From Chloroflexota bacterium (GTDB taxonomy: Bacteria; Chloroflexota; Anaerolineae; Anaerolineales; Villigracilaceae): 64,000 bases of DNA. Below, piece after piece: positions 1-7,821 of the stretch. Numbering within the stretch: the stretch's first letter is position 1; every line of letters begins with the position of its first letter. The notes beneath the pieces were generated by a model. That model ran no database searches, was not told the DNA's origin, and was given only the letters and a program-made list of their open reading frames with translations. The DNA is taken from assembly GCA_016213105.1 (NCBI GenBank), contig JACRBN010000025.1, forward strand, positions 124,001-188,000, in the 5' to 3' direction. The translations under genes and the position numbers were made by a program.

Positions 1-301
1 ACAGGAACGAGGCATCGATCACGTTGTGCACCTTCCGCCCCGTGCTGGAGAAGGTGTAACGCGCCTCCCAGTGGACGCTGCCCATGTGCTCATCCGCCTC
101 GACGCCGTCGAAGGTGATCGCGAGGTCGCGCCCGCGCAGGCAGAGCATCTTCCACATCATGCCGATCTGCTGTCCATGCAGGAAGCCGAACACGGGGTCC
201 GAGAAAAGCGCCTCTGCGTGATAAAGCGAGGCCATTCGGTCACCGTCCTTCGCCTGGAAGGCCGTGTAAAAATCATGGATCAATTTTTCGTTTGCATTCA
301 T
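1..301 (-). CDS. NTF2-like/SnoaL-type protein, 3' end cut by window
   Basis: The minus strand codes for about 100 residues from an ATG at 301, preceded by AGGAG with good spacing, and the frame runs off the left edge. The N-terminus (MNANEKLIHDFYTAFQAKD, then MASLYHAEALFSDPVFG) has the pattern of SnoaL/NTF2-fold proteins: an N-terminal helix with a FYxAF-type motif followed by a short strand with DPVF. Members are small alpha+beta cone proteins that act as isomerases, hydrolases or ligand binders. No substrate can be named from this fragment. The fold assignment is fairly safe; the function is unknown. Confidence 0.7.
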   Translation of the reverse strand, partial: MNANEKLIHDFYTAFQAKDGDRMASLYHAEALFSDPVFGFLHGQQIGMMWKMLCLRGRDLAITFDGVEADEHMGSVHWEARYTFSSTGRKVHNVIDASFL

Positions 302-320
302 CTCTAAATCTCCTGGGGGG

Positions 321-430
321 TGTCGTTGCGAGACTGCGAAGCAGTCGAAGCAACCTCCTAAAAACAGGCATACTTTTAATTCGTGAGGTCGCCGCCCTGT
401 GGATACGAGGCGGCTTCCCTCACAATGACA
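321..430. repeat. REP-like inverted repeat between genes (degenerate copy)
   Basis: The gap 302-511 carries a copy of the dispersed element seen again near 16964, 18205, 46534, 51248, 57861, 60400 and 61253. One end reads GTCGTTGCGAGACTGCGAAG and the other ends in CTCACAATGACA, roughly its inverted complement. No gene is visible in the gap. Confidence 0.65.
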
Positions 431-511
431 TGCTGTCCACTTTACAGGAAAACGTCTTCAGAATCAATCCACCGAAAGGTTGTTTATCCCTGCATAAGTT
501 TGACCGAGCGC

Positions 512-1720
512 TCAATCCACCAATCTCCAGAACAGGATGCCCGCCAGCAGGGCCATGACCGCGCCGAAGACAAACGGCGCACCCGCCCCAAAGCCTGTCC
601 ACGAGCCCACACCCTGCCAGAGCAGCCCCGCGATGACCGAGGCGGGCAGGGCTGTCAACCCGACGGCGGCATTGAAGAGTCCGTAGGCTGTGCCGCGCTG
701 GGCCTCGGGCACCAGGTCCGCCACCAGCGCCTTGGCCGCGCCCTCGGTGGCCGCGTAGTACAGGCCATATAGCCCGAACAGCGCCCACACCTGCCAGCCC
801 GTCTGTGACAGGCCAAAGCCGAGATACACCAGCCCGTAGGCGATCCACCCGCCGATGATCAACCTGCGACGCCCAACCTTGTCTGACCACGCGCCAAGCG
901 GCCCCGCAAAAATCGTGTACACCGCATTGAACGTCAACGCCATGCCCATCACCTGCAGCAGGTTCAGCCCGCGTTCCTGTCCGCGCAGCAGGATGAACGA
1001 ATCGGTGGAGTTGCCCAGCGTGAACAGGACGACCACCATCAAAAAGGATTTGAAACGCCCGTCCATCGTGCGGAGGGAGAGCGGCTGCGCCCCTGGACCC
1101 TGGGCTGATTTCGTTACCTCGACCGCGCCCAGCGCGAGGACGATCACCGCCAAAGCCGCAGGGAAGATGCTGATCAGCACGATCAACCTGAACGTCTCCG
1201 CCGAGAGGGTGGCCGCCCCCGATTGAGTCAGCCAAATGACCAGCGCTGCGGTACCCAATCCGAGGAAGGCGCCGAAGGTGTCGCCCGCGCGATGCAGGCC
1301 GAAGGCCAGTCCGCGCTGCTCCTTTTGGATCGAGTCGGCGATCAACGCGTCGCGCGGCGCGGTGCGCACGCCCTTGCCGATACGGTCCGCGAAGCGCACG
1401 CCCATCACCCAGCCCCACGTGTTCGCGAAGAACAGGAACGGCTTGGCAACGGTCGAGATGGCGTAGCCCGCCACGGTCAGCCATTTGCGCTGGCCGAGCT
1501 TGTCGGACCAGGCCCCCGAGAAAATCTTGGTCAGGCTGGCGGTGGTCTCGGCCAGACCGTCGATCAGGCCGATGACCGAGGTGCGCACCCCCAGCACATT
1601 GGCGAGGAAAAAGGGCATCAGGTTGGCCAGCATCTCAGAGGAGATGTCGGTGAGCAGGGACGTGATGGTAACGATCCAGACATTGCGCGGCAGGCGGCGC
1701 AGGCCATTCGGTTTTTGCAT
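512..1720 (-). CDS. MFS transporter, 12-TM type
   Basis: A 402-residue, very hydrophobic protein with about twelve membrane segments, the usual size for the major facilitator superfamily. MFS motif A (GxxSDKxGxRK) is seen twice: GAWSDKLGQRKW near residue 69 and GAWSDKVGRRRL near residue 275, as expected for the duplicated 6+6 fold. The loop DRIGKGVRTAPRDAL near residue 115 is typical of a bacterial MFS subfamily of unknown substrate. It would act in the cytoplasmic membrane as a proton-coupled transporter. The start follows AAGGAAC. The 5' flank contains a CTGAGCGGAG repeat, so it is probably transcribed alone. Substrate not predictable. Confidence 0.85.
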   Translation of the reverse strand: MQKPNGLRRLPRNVWIVTITSLLTDISSEMLANLMPFFLANVLGVRTSVIGLIDGLAETTASLTKIFSGAWSDKLGQRKWLTVAGYAISTVAKPFLFFANTWGWVMGVRFADRIGKGVRTAPRDALIADSIQKEQRGLAFGLHRAGDTFGAFLGLGTAALVIWLTQSGAATLSAETFRLIVLISIFPAALAVIVLALGAVEVTKSAQGPGAQPLSLRTMDGRFKSFLMVVVLFTLGNSTDSFILLRGQERGLNLLQVMGMALTFNAVYTIFAGPLGAWSDKVGRRRLIIGGWIAYGLVYLGFGLSQTGWQVWALFGLYGLYYAATEGAAKALVADLVPEAQRGTAYGLFNAAVGLTALPASVIAGLLWQGVGSWTGFGAGAPFVFGAVMALLAGILFWRLVD

Positions 1721-1734
1721 GATGTTCCTTGTTG

Positions 1735-1797
1735 TTCATCCTGAGCGGAGCCGTGCGTTTCTTGCGCGGCGCACTCGAAGGACGGGGGTTCCCGAAA
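1735..1797. repeat. CTGAGCGGAG/CTCGAAGGAC dispersed repeat
   Basis: The sequence TCATCCTGAGCGGAG ... ACTCGAAGGACG is an imperfect inverted repeat. Related copies lie at about 6510, 33961, 44331, 47254 and 56612. Confidence 0.5.
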
Positions 1798-1830
1798 AAT
1801 GACGGCCATCCATGCCCGTCACATTCAGGG

Positions 1831-2283
1831 TTAGTCTTTCTTTCCGAAGTACCCGAAGGCGATCAATACCGCCGAGACCGCCGCAATGGACAGGCCCACA
1901 CGCAGCAGGTCTTCCGCATCCTTGTAGTCCACCAGCTTTTGCAGGAACTTAACGCCCATGACCAGCACCACCATGCTGCTGAGTTTGGCCTTCAAGTCGT
2001 GTAAATTGTGCGCCAGCATCCATTCGGGCAGATCGATGTCCCCAATGAACAACTCATACAGGCTGACGGCAAAGATCAGGATGGCTGTGGCGATCAGGAA
2101 ACTGTCCACGATCTCGATGAATTCGATGGTGATGGCGGCGTCCGTGCCCAGGCTTGCGATCACCAGCATCACCGTATGAAAGGTTTTGAGCGTGCCCCAG
2201 GCAAAGGCGGCCAGCGCCGCCACCAGCAGGGAGACGATGCCGATGAAGGCGAGGTACCGTGATTTTTCGAGGATGGTTTTCAT
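1831..2283 (-). CDS. YqhA/UPF0114 family membrane protein
   Basis: A 150-residue inner-membrane protein with three or four hydrophobic segments (about residues 10-35, 50-75 and 108-145). The conserved stretch DLKAKLSSMVVLVMGVKFL near residue 93 and the ELFIGDIDLPEW segment are hallmarks of UPF0114 (E. coli YqhA). Length matches the family. Biochemical function is not established. The start has AAGGAG at good spacing. It stands alone between an MFS gene and a regulator, so context adds little. Confidence 0.85.
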   Translation of the reverse strand: MKTILEKSRYLAFIGIVSLLVAALAAFAWGTLKTFHTVMLVIASLGTDAAITIEFIEIVDSFLIATAILIFAVSLYELFIGDIDLPEWMLAHNLHDLKAKLSSMVVLVMGVKFLQKLVDYKDAEDLLRVGLSIAAVSAVLIAFGYFGKKD

Positions 2284-2373
2284 GCGGGAGGCTCCTTGGT
2301 TTTTTGTGGGGCGGGATGGGATCCCGCCAGACCGCGTTTGAAAAAACTGTCAGGCCGCAGGCCTGACCTGCTG

Positions 2374-3012
2374 TTATGGAAACAATCTGCGCGCCTTTAC
2401 CTCGGCCACCGCGTCGGGACGGTAGCGATACAGGCGCGCGGGACGTCCCTCGCCGCTGCGGCGGTGGTGCAGGGTCTCTTCGATGATGCCCGAACCCAGG
2501 ATGCGCCGGCGGAAGTTGCGCTTGTCCAGTTTCTCGCCCAGGATGATTTCATAGGTGTGCTGCAATTCGGAGAGCGTGAATTCGCTGGGCAGCAGTTGAA
2601 ACCCGACGGCGCTGTATTCGAGTTTGTAGCGCAGGCGGCGCAGGGCATAGGCCGTGATGTGGGTGTGGTCGTAGGCGAGCGGCGGCAAGTGATCCACGCG
2701 GAACCAGCGCATTTTGCCCGAGGCCTGGCGGGCGTTGGTGGGCACGAGCGCGAAATACACCACGCTCACCAGTCTCCAGCGCGGATCGCGGTCGGGGTCG
2801 CCGTAGGTATAGAGTTGTTCGAGATGGGCCTGGCGTTTGTCGATCTGCCCGGCGAAGGCGCGCGCCGCCGCGTTCTCCAGTGACTCGTGGGATTGCACCT
2901 GCGCATTGGGCAACTGCCAGGTCGCTCCCTCGGCGGGCGTCAACAGCACGTGCAGCGCATCCTCGCGCAGGCTGAACATGACCACGTGGACGTTGAGCAG
3001 GATATCGCGCAT
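2374..3012 (-). CDS. Nudix-domain plus winged-helix regulator (NrtR-like)
   Basis: 212 residues: an N-terminal Nudix fold (about 1-130) followed by a winged helix-turn-helix (about 135-212) with the family signature KLDKRNFRRRIL. In NrtR-type proteins the Nudix domain senses NAD-related or sugar-nucleotide ligands and the C-terminus binds operators. The segment where the Nudix box should be (about residues 35-57, PNAQVQSHESLENAAARAF) lacks the full GX5EX7REUXEEXGU pattern, so it is more likely a ligand sensor than a hydrolase. A perfect TATAAT ends 6 bases before the ATG, so the mRNA is probably leaderless. Target genes unknown; no NAD genes are adjacent. Confidence 0.8.
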   Translation of the reverse strand: MRDILLNVHVVMFSLREDALHVLLTPAEGATWQLPNAQVQSHESLENAAARAFAGQIDKRQAHLEQLYTYGDPDRDPRWRLVSVVYFALVPTNARQASGKMRWFRVDHLPPLAYDHTHITAYALRRLRYKLEYSAVGFQLLPSEFTLSELQHTYEIILGEKLDKRNFRRRILGSGIIEETLHHRRSGEGRPARLYRYRPDAVAEVKARRLFP

Positions 3013-3018
3013 GGGCTG

Positions 3019-3024
3019 ATTATA
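3019..3024 (-). promoter_or_regulatory. -10 box of a probable leaderless promoter (Nudix regulator)
   Basis: TATAAT on the minus strand with exactly 6 bases between it and the ATG at 3012. No Shine-Dalgarno sequence fits in that space and no clear -35 hexamer is seen. Confidence 0.65.
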
Positions 3025-3049
3025 CGATGAAGGCGGAAGTGGAAAAGAA

Positions 3050-3075
3050 AAGGACTGCCTGCAAAGACAGTCCTT
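3050..3075 (-). terminator. Rho-independent terminator after the 3097-5153 operon
   Basis: Stem AAGGACTG/CAGTCCTT with a 10-base loop, followed on the minus strand by TTTTCTTTTCC. It lies directly after the stop of the 3097 gene. Confidence 0.75.
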
Positions 3076-3096
3076 CTTTTCTCTTTCTTCTCTTTC

Positions 3097-3519
3097 CTAC
3101 TCGCCTTCGCCCCCCGCGGCCCCGGGTTGTTCCACCCGCAGCACCTCGCCATGCACGTTGATGACCACCTTGAAGCCCAGCATGCCCAGGTAGGCGCGCG
3201 CGTCTTCGGGGATGCCCGTCTCCATCATGGCGTCGAATTGCTTGTCCACGTTCTTGAGCTGCTGTTCGATCATGGCCTTGGTGAAGATGTCTTCCTGGCC
3301 GAGCATTTTGGCGGCCTGCGCGGAGATGAGGTCTTCGCTGCCTTTCATCAACTCGGCGATTTGAGCCAGCACGGCGCGGTCGATCTGTCCGGCAGGGATG
3401 TGACGGCGGAAGCCGGCGTCATCGACCACGTAGCAGGGCTCCTCGCCCACGTAGGCAGTCTCAGCGGCGCGGCCGTTTTCGTCAATGACCAGGCCGCCAA
3501 AGAGGGCTTTACGGATCAT
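3097..3519 (-). CDS. Conserved-looking hypothetical protein, operon partner of the LURP-one-like gene
   Basis: 140 residues, soluble, not recognised as a named family. The N-terminal half (MIRKALFGGLVIDENGR, then HIPAGQIDR) looks like a small beta domain. The middle (about 60-105) is helical and rich in charged residues and Met. The end is GGEGE. Its ATG overlaps the stop of the upstream gene by one base (TGATG), so the two are translationally coupled. A strong terminator follows. It probably works with the LURP-one-like protein, but no function can be given. Confidence 0.65.
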   Translation of the reverse strand: MIRKALFGGLVIDENGRAAETAYVGEEPCYVVDDAGFRRHIPAGQIDRAVLAQIAELMKGSEDLISAQAAKMLGQEDIFTKAMIEQQLKNVDKQFDAMMETGIPEDARAYLGMLGFKVVINVHGEVLRVEQPGAAGGEGE

Positions 3520-4100
3520 CAGCTGCTCTGCTTTCCTTCCACTGCGGCCAGCAGGATCGCGGCGGCGATGCCCAGGCGTGGATCAAGCTGTCGGGCGGTA
3601 TCCATGCTCAGGTCCAGGTCGAGTTCGTAGCGGAAGAGGTTGAAGCGCTGCTTCAAATCCGCCACGCGGGTTTGTCCGATGGTCATGTCATAGTTTTGCG
3701 GCAGGAGCGAGCCCAGCAGCAGGCGGCGCAGCAGCGCCAATCCCATGCTGTCTTCGAACAGCGCGCCGATGGGTTGATCCTGGGCGTTCAGCACCTCCCA
3801 CTCGTCGCGCAGGAGCGAGCTCCAGCCCTTGCGGCGCAGCACCCCGACCTTCTCGCCGGTGGAACTGTCGACCACGTCGTAGGCGGCGGAAAAGTCGATG
3901 ATCTGACGGGCCTTGACCATCAGCACTTCCTGCTGCTTGCTTTCGTCCGAGTACACGCGGATGTCCTCGCGCAGGCGGAACATCTTCTGCTCGCTGAACA
4001 TGACCAGTTTGCCGCCCGGCTCATAAAAGCGGAACTTGCCGGTCAGCGCAAAGACCTGGCGCTGAAGGACATAATTGCGGTATTCAAAAATCGGATTCAT
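3519..4100 (-). CDS. LURP-one-related (Tubby C2-fold) protein
   Basis: 193 residues. The pattern of beta-strands with FRFYEPGGKLVMFSEQKMF near residue 23 and VVDSSTGEKVGVLRRKGWSS near residue 76 matches the LURP-one-related/YxjI/scramblase-like superfamily, a 12-stranded Tubby-like barrel thought to bind lipid or membrane. Bacterial members have no settled function. The ATG follows AGGAGA and lies 9 bases after the L,D-transpeptidase gene, with the unknown gene 3097-3519 coupled downstream, so the three form an operon. A membrane or envelope role is inferred from that context. Confidence 0.7.
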   Translation of the reverse strand: MNPIFEYRNYVLQRQVFALTGKFRFYEPGGKLVMFSEQKMFRLREDIRVYSDESKQQEVLMVKARQIIDFSAAYDVVDSSTGEKVGVLRRKGWSSLLRDEWEVLNAQDQPIGALFEDSMGLALLRRLLLGSLLPQNYDMTIGQTRVADLKQRFNLFRYELDLDLSMDTARQLDPRLGIAAAILLAAVEGKQSS

Positions 4101-4109
4101 GGCATTCTC

Positions 4110-5153
4110 CTATTCTTCGGAATTGATGATGGTCACCCGGGTGCCCTCGCCGGGCAGGTGCAGATAATCGGTATCGGGTGGGACCTCGGGCCTGCTCCAG
4201 CGGTACAGGAATTTCGCCGCCTCGGAGGGCAGGTTGACGCAGCCGTGGCTGCGCGGCTTGCCGTAATCGTTGTGCCAGTACGTGCCGTGAAAGGCGTTGC
4301 CCTCGCCCGTGAAGAAGGTACACCACGGCACGCCGGGCAGGTCGTAGATGTTGGCTTCAGCGTCGCCCTGGTTGGTCATATGCACGGACGGACCCTTGTG
4401 ATAGGTGAGGAATTCCCCGGTGGGGGTGCGGGTGCCCCGCGCGCCGCTCGAACAGCGCGAGGAGAAAACCATCGTCTCGCCCTCGAAGGCGGTCACCATC
4501 TGTGTGCCCAGGTCCACGTGGATATACTTCTCGGCTTCGGGCACCCCGGGCGAGAGCAGCGACAGCTCATCGGCGGGGATCAGGCGCAGGTCGTGGGACG
4601 GAACGTAGAAGGAGGTGTGCAGGAGGGTATCGTGGATTTCGTACCAGATGCTTTTTTCCTCGCGCACCACTATGGCGCGCCTGACCCAGTGCGTGCTGCC
4701 GTAATACAGGCGATAGCCGCGCCTGGAATACATGGTCGGGTCGAGGCGCGGGTCGCTGACCGGCACGCTGATCTCGCCCACTTGTCCGTCCGCGGGGATG
4801 TCGAACTGCGGTTTCTGATAATGGGTCGCCACAGGCTGTACCCAGCCCGAGTAGGTGTAGCCCTCGTTGTCGATCTTGTACCAGGCCTTGTTGAAGGGAT
4901 TGCCCTCGTCCCCGTCCACCTCCTCGTTGACGGTCACGACCACATCCCTGCCGAGCAGTTTCAGCTTGCTGGCATTGAAGGAGGGCGCGTCGTACAGCGG
5001 GATGCCGCTGAAGGTGATGCGTCCGTTTTGCGGCGTGGATTGGGCCAGGGCGCGGTCGAGGCGCAATTCCGCCAGCACGGCGCCCAGCGCGCCCGCGCCG
5101 GCGAGTTTCAGGAAGTCACGTCGGGAAATGTCGGATATGGCTTTCATGTCCAT
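4110..5153 (-). CDS. L,D-transpeptidase (YkuD), Tat-exported, paralogue 1
   Basis: 347 residues. The N-terminus has a twin-arginine signal (SRRDFLKLAGAGALGAV, residues ~10-26). The C-terminal YkuD domain has HGTYWHNDYGKPRSHGCVNL at about 298-317, containing the first active-site His and the SHGC catalytic Cys motif. Such enzymes form 3-3 crosslinks in peptidoglycan or attach proteins to it, outside the membrane. Residues 40-200 probably hold SH3-like or substrate-binding repeats. First of four neighbouring paralogues (4110-8676). No clear Shine-Dalgarno; an in-frame ATG at 5147 is an alternative start. Confidence 0.9.
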   Translation of the reverse strand: MDMKAISDISRRDFLKLAGAGALGAVLAELRLDRALAQSTPQNGRITFSGIPLYDAPSFNASKLKLLGRDVVVTVNEEVDGDEGNPFNKAWYKIDNEGYTYSGWVQPVATHYQKPQFDIPADGQVGEISVPVSDPRLDPTMYSRRGYRLYYGSTHWVRRAIVVREEKSIWYEIHDTLLHTSFYVPSHDLRLIPADELSLLSPGVPEAEKYIHVDLGTQMVTAFEGETMVFSSRCSSGARGTRTPTGEFLTYHKGPSVHMTNQGDAEANIYDLPGVPWCTFFTGEGNAFHGTYWHNDYGKPRSHGCVNLPSEAAKFLYRWSRPEVPPDTDYLHLPGEGTRVTIINSEE

Positions 5154-5327
5154 GCAGTTTTACCATGAGCGGGGAGGGAACGGGGATGGTCTAATGGTGC
5201 TATTAACGAAAATACAACGCGTCCGTGAAAGCCTTGCGGTGGTTTGGACGACGCCATCTGCTCGCGAAAGCCGAACCTTCACAGGAGTTTTTCAGGCTCT
5301 ACCGTTATTACCGGGAAAGAGCCTCAC

Positions 5328-5440
5328 CACAAAGGGCACAAAGTACACAAAGGGGTAAAAAGCCTTGATTGCTCACGTTTTTCCTTTGTGACCGTTGTGT
5401 CCTTTGTGTTTGAAAAAGGTTTCCCGTTAATTACGGGAGA
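5328..5440. repeat. CACAAAGG inverted repeat element in the 5154-5451 gap
   Basis: The left arm CACAAAGGGCACAAAGTACA (5328-5347) and a right arm beginning at 5393 (CCTTTGTGACC...CCTTTGTG) are imperfect inverted copies. A second hairpin, TCCCGT/ACGGGA (about 5422-5438), precedes CCCCTTTTTC. No gene is seen in this gap. Confidence 0.55.
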
Positions 5441-5451
5441 CCCCTTTTTCA

Positions 5452-6489
5452 TTAATCCTGGATCAACAGGGGCGTGCCAGGCGACTTGTACGTGAATTCA
5501 TCCCTGGGGGGGACGTGCGGCGCGGTCCAGCGGAATAGCCACTTGGCGGCCTGCGGGGTCAGGTTGATGCAGCCGTGACTACGCGGATGCCCAAAGTCGT
5601 TGTGCCAGTAGGTGCCGTGCAGCGAGATGCCGCTTTCGGTGAAGTACATCACCCACGGCACGCCGGGCAGGTCGAAGCCGCTGGCGGTGATATCCCCGGC
5701 CGCCATGTGACGGGTGGCGCGTTTGTGATAGGTGGCGAACAATCCGCGCGGGGTGTAGTAGGTGCCGACGCGCAGCATGGCCCCGGTGGCAACGCGCGTC
5801 ATGAAGACGGGCGTCTCGTATTCATAGGCCACCAGGTATTGATCGTCGAGATGCACTTCGATGCGTTTTTTGTCGTCGGGGATGTCGGGGGATAACGTGG
5901 TCAATTCCGAGTCCGGGATCAGGCGCAGGTGTGCGCCCGGCACGTAGTAGTACACGTCCCATTTGTCGTCCAGGATCTCGTACCAGACCTGGCCATCCGC
6001 CGGGCTTTTGGCGGCGGACATGACCCAGTGCACGGTCTCGTAATAAATGCGATACCCGACCTCCGCCTGGGGGTCGGGACGGGTGAACGCGTCGGTGTAG
6101 GGCACCGTGACCTCGGCCAGCCTGCCCGTGGAAGGGATGCCCAGGGTGGGCTTATTGAGCAGGGTGCGCACGGGCTGGACGCTGCCCGAGTAGGCAAAGG
6201 CGCCCTCTCCCACCTTGTACCAGACGCGGTTGTATGCTTCGGGTTCCTCTTCGTTGACGGTGACGCCGGTGATCGGCAGGATCAGGTCGCGCCAGTACAT
6301 CTTCACGCGCTCACCCCCGCTGGAGGGACGGTCATAGGTCCACAGCACGGGGGAGGCCACACGCCCTGAGATATTGCTGAACGTGTCATCCAGCGCCTGG
6401 AGCGGAAGCCTGGGCATCATCATCCCCAGCAGGCCAAATCCGCTCAACTTGAGAAAATCACGGCGCGTCAACGCGCGAAGGTCTTTCAT
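5452..6489 (-). CDS. L,D-transpeptidase (YkuD), Tat-exported, paralogue 2
   Basis: 345 residues from the ATG at 6489, which is chosen over an in-frame start at 6531 because GAGAAAG precedes it and the longer form would begin inside a repeat. There is a Tat signal (TRRDFLKLSGFGLLGMMM) at the N-terminus. The YkuD domain contains HGTYWHNDFGHPRSHGCINL near the C-terminus with the catalytic His and SHGC Cys. It is closely similar in layout to the 4110 protein, including a VTVNEEEPEAYNRVWYKV block that matches VTVNEEVDGDEGNPFNKAWYK there, so the pair arose by duplication. Expected role: extracytoplasmic peptidoglycan crosslinking. Confidence 0.9.
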   Translation of the reverse strand: MKDLRALTRRDFLKLSGFGLLGMMMPRLPLQALDDTFSNISGRVASPVLWTYDRPSSGGERVKMYWRDLILPITGVTVNEEEPEAYNRVWYKVGEGAFAYSGSVQPVRTLLNKPTLGIPSTGRLAEVTVPYTDAFTRPDPQAEVGYRIYYETVHWVMSAAKSPADGQVWYEILDDKWDVYYYVPGAHLRLIPDSELTTLSPDIPDDKKRIEVHLDDQYLVAYEYETPVFMTRVATGAMLRVGTYYTPRGLFATYHKRATRHMAAGDITASGFDLPGVPWVMYFTESGISLHGTYWHNDFGHPRSHGCINLTPQAAKWLFRWTAPHVPPRDEFTYKSPGTPLLIQD

Positions 6490-6585
6490 GTTTTGCTTTC
6501 TCGTGTCACTCTGAGGGAGCGTTCTGTGCAATCGAAGAGTCTCGCGTGTTGACAGGGGGACTCCGCGCTCACGGTGACAGCATGA

Positions 6586-7800
6586 CTAATAATGCACGTG
6601 CACGACCGTGCCCTCGGAGGCCCAGTTGAACAGCCACTCGGCGTCGGAGGTGCGCAGGTTGACGCAGCCGTGGCTCATGGGCGTGCCGAAATTATTGTGC
6701 CAGTAGGTGCCGTGGATGCCGTACCCTCCGTGGAAGTACATCGTGTACGGAACGTTGGTCAGGTAGTAACCGGGACCCGACATGGTGGTCGAGCGCAGTT
6801 TGATCCAGATCTTAAAGGTACCCGTGACGGTGGGAGTCTGCCAGGTGCCGGTCGAGGCGAGAAACGAATTGACCACCGTGTCGCCTTCGTAGGCGTACAC
6901 GCGCTGCTGCGAGAGGTTCACGTCGATCCAGCGCCCGCCGAAGGATGTGCCTGGGTCATTGGCCAGGTCGGGCGCGTTGGTGGGCGCGACGTATTCCGAG
7001 GTGGGCGTATCCTCCACGATCACGGCTTCCATCACACCGGGCGTCTCGGTCACCTCGGGGGTGGCCGTGGATTCAGGCGTGGCGGTAAACTCGGACGTGG
7101 CAGTGGACTCGGGCGTGAAGGTTGGCTCGGGGGTGAAGGTGTCCACCGGCAGCGGGGGCAGGGTCGAAGTGGGGGAAATGGTGGGAACGTCCAGCGTGGA
7201 GGTCAGGGTCGGCTTGGCGATCTCCGCCTGCGCCCAGGCCTGGGGCTGGTCGGTCGGCGCGGCGGCCTGCGGCGCATTGCCCACGCTGAGGATCTGCGCC
7301 AGGGCGGGATTGTTGACTGCCGAGTACCCGGCCGCAATGACCACCATGCAAACCAGGATGAGCAGCAGCGGAATCAGCACGGGCAGCAGCTTGCGGCGCT
7401 TCGGTTCGTCTTCCCTGGGCTGCGGTTCATCCGCTTGTTTTTCCTCCTGCGGCTGAACCTGGGGCGGGGGCCTGTCCATCGACTTCCGCAGGCTGGCAAT
7501 TGGGTCGGCGTCCGCTTCCACGGGCGTGGGAGTGGGAACCTCCTGAAGGCGCTGCATGGCCCATTCCATGCCCTTGCGCGCGCGCGGACTCTCGGGGTTG
7601 GCGGCCAGCGCCTTCTTGATGTAATCCAGGCTGGCCTGCGGGCTGGCAACCGCCGCCAGGATGAGCCACGGATCCTCGGATTGCGGCGCAAACTGGGCGG
7701 CCTTCTCGGCCCACTGACGCGCCGCGGTGCGGTCCCCGTTGCGCAGTGCGGTGCGCGCCTGGTCTACGGCCTGACGGGATTTCATGAGATCATCGTTCAT
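6586..7800 (-). CDS. Membrane-anchored L,D-transpeptidase with N-terminal helical-repeat region, paralogue 3
   Basis: 404 residues. The start at 7800 is preferred because GAGGA lies 8 bases upstream; the ATG at 7809 has none. Residues ~1-75 are TPR-like helices in the cytoplasm. A transmembrane segment follows near 140-165 (LLPVLIPLLLILVCMVVIAA), then a long linker rich in TPTST/TPEST. The C-terminal YkuD domain has HGTYWHNNFGTPMSHGCVNL. It therefore differs from the two upstream paralogues in its anchor rather than its catalytic site. The linker may span the wall. No clear promoter; probably read with the neighbouring genes. Confidence 0.88.
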   Translation of the reverse strand: MNDDLMKSRQAVDQARTALRNGDRTAARQWAEKAAQFAPQSEDPWLILAAVASPQASLDYIKKALAANPESPRARKGMEWAMQRLQEVPTPTPVEADADPIASLRKSMDRPPPQVQPQEEKQADEPQPREDEPKRRKLLPVLIPLLLILVCMVVIAAGYSAVNNPALAQILSVGNAPQAAAPTDQPQAWAQAEIAKPTLTSTLDVPTISPTSTLPPLPVDTFTPEPTFTPESTATSEFTATPESTATPEVTETPGVMEAVIVEDTPTSEYVAPTNAPDLANDPGTSFGGRWIDVNLSQQRVYAYEGDTVVNSFLASTGTWQTPTVTGTFKIWIKLRSTTMSGPGYYLTNVPYTMYFHGGYGIHGTYWHNNFGTPMSHGCVNLRTSDAEWLFNWASEGTVVHVHY

Positions 7801-7821
7801 GGCGTTCATCCTCGAAAAAAG

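Noticed and set aside
420-1484. A 354-codon frame overlapping the MFS gene in another minus-strand frame
   Set aside because: Composition is Arg/Gly-rich without membrane segments; the MFS frame has conserved motifs.
3672-5168. A 498-codon open frame on the plus strand across the LURP-one-like and transpeptidase genes
   Set aside because: It is antisense to well-identified genes with start signals and conserved motifs; its translation shows no family, and long antisense frames are expected at this GC content.
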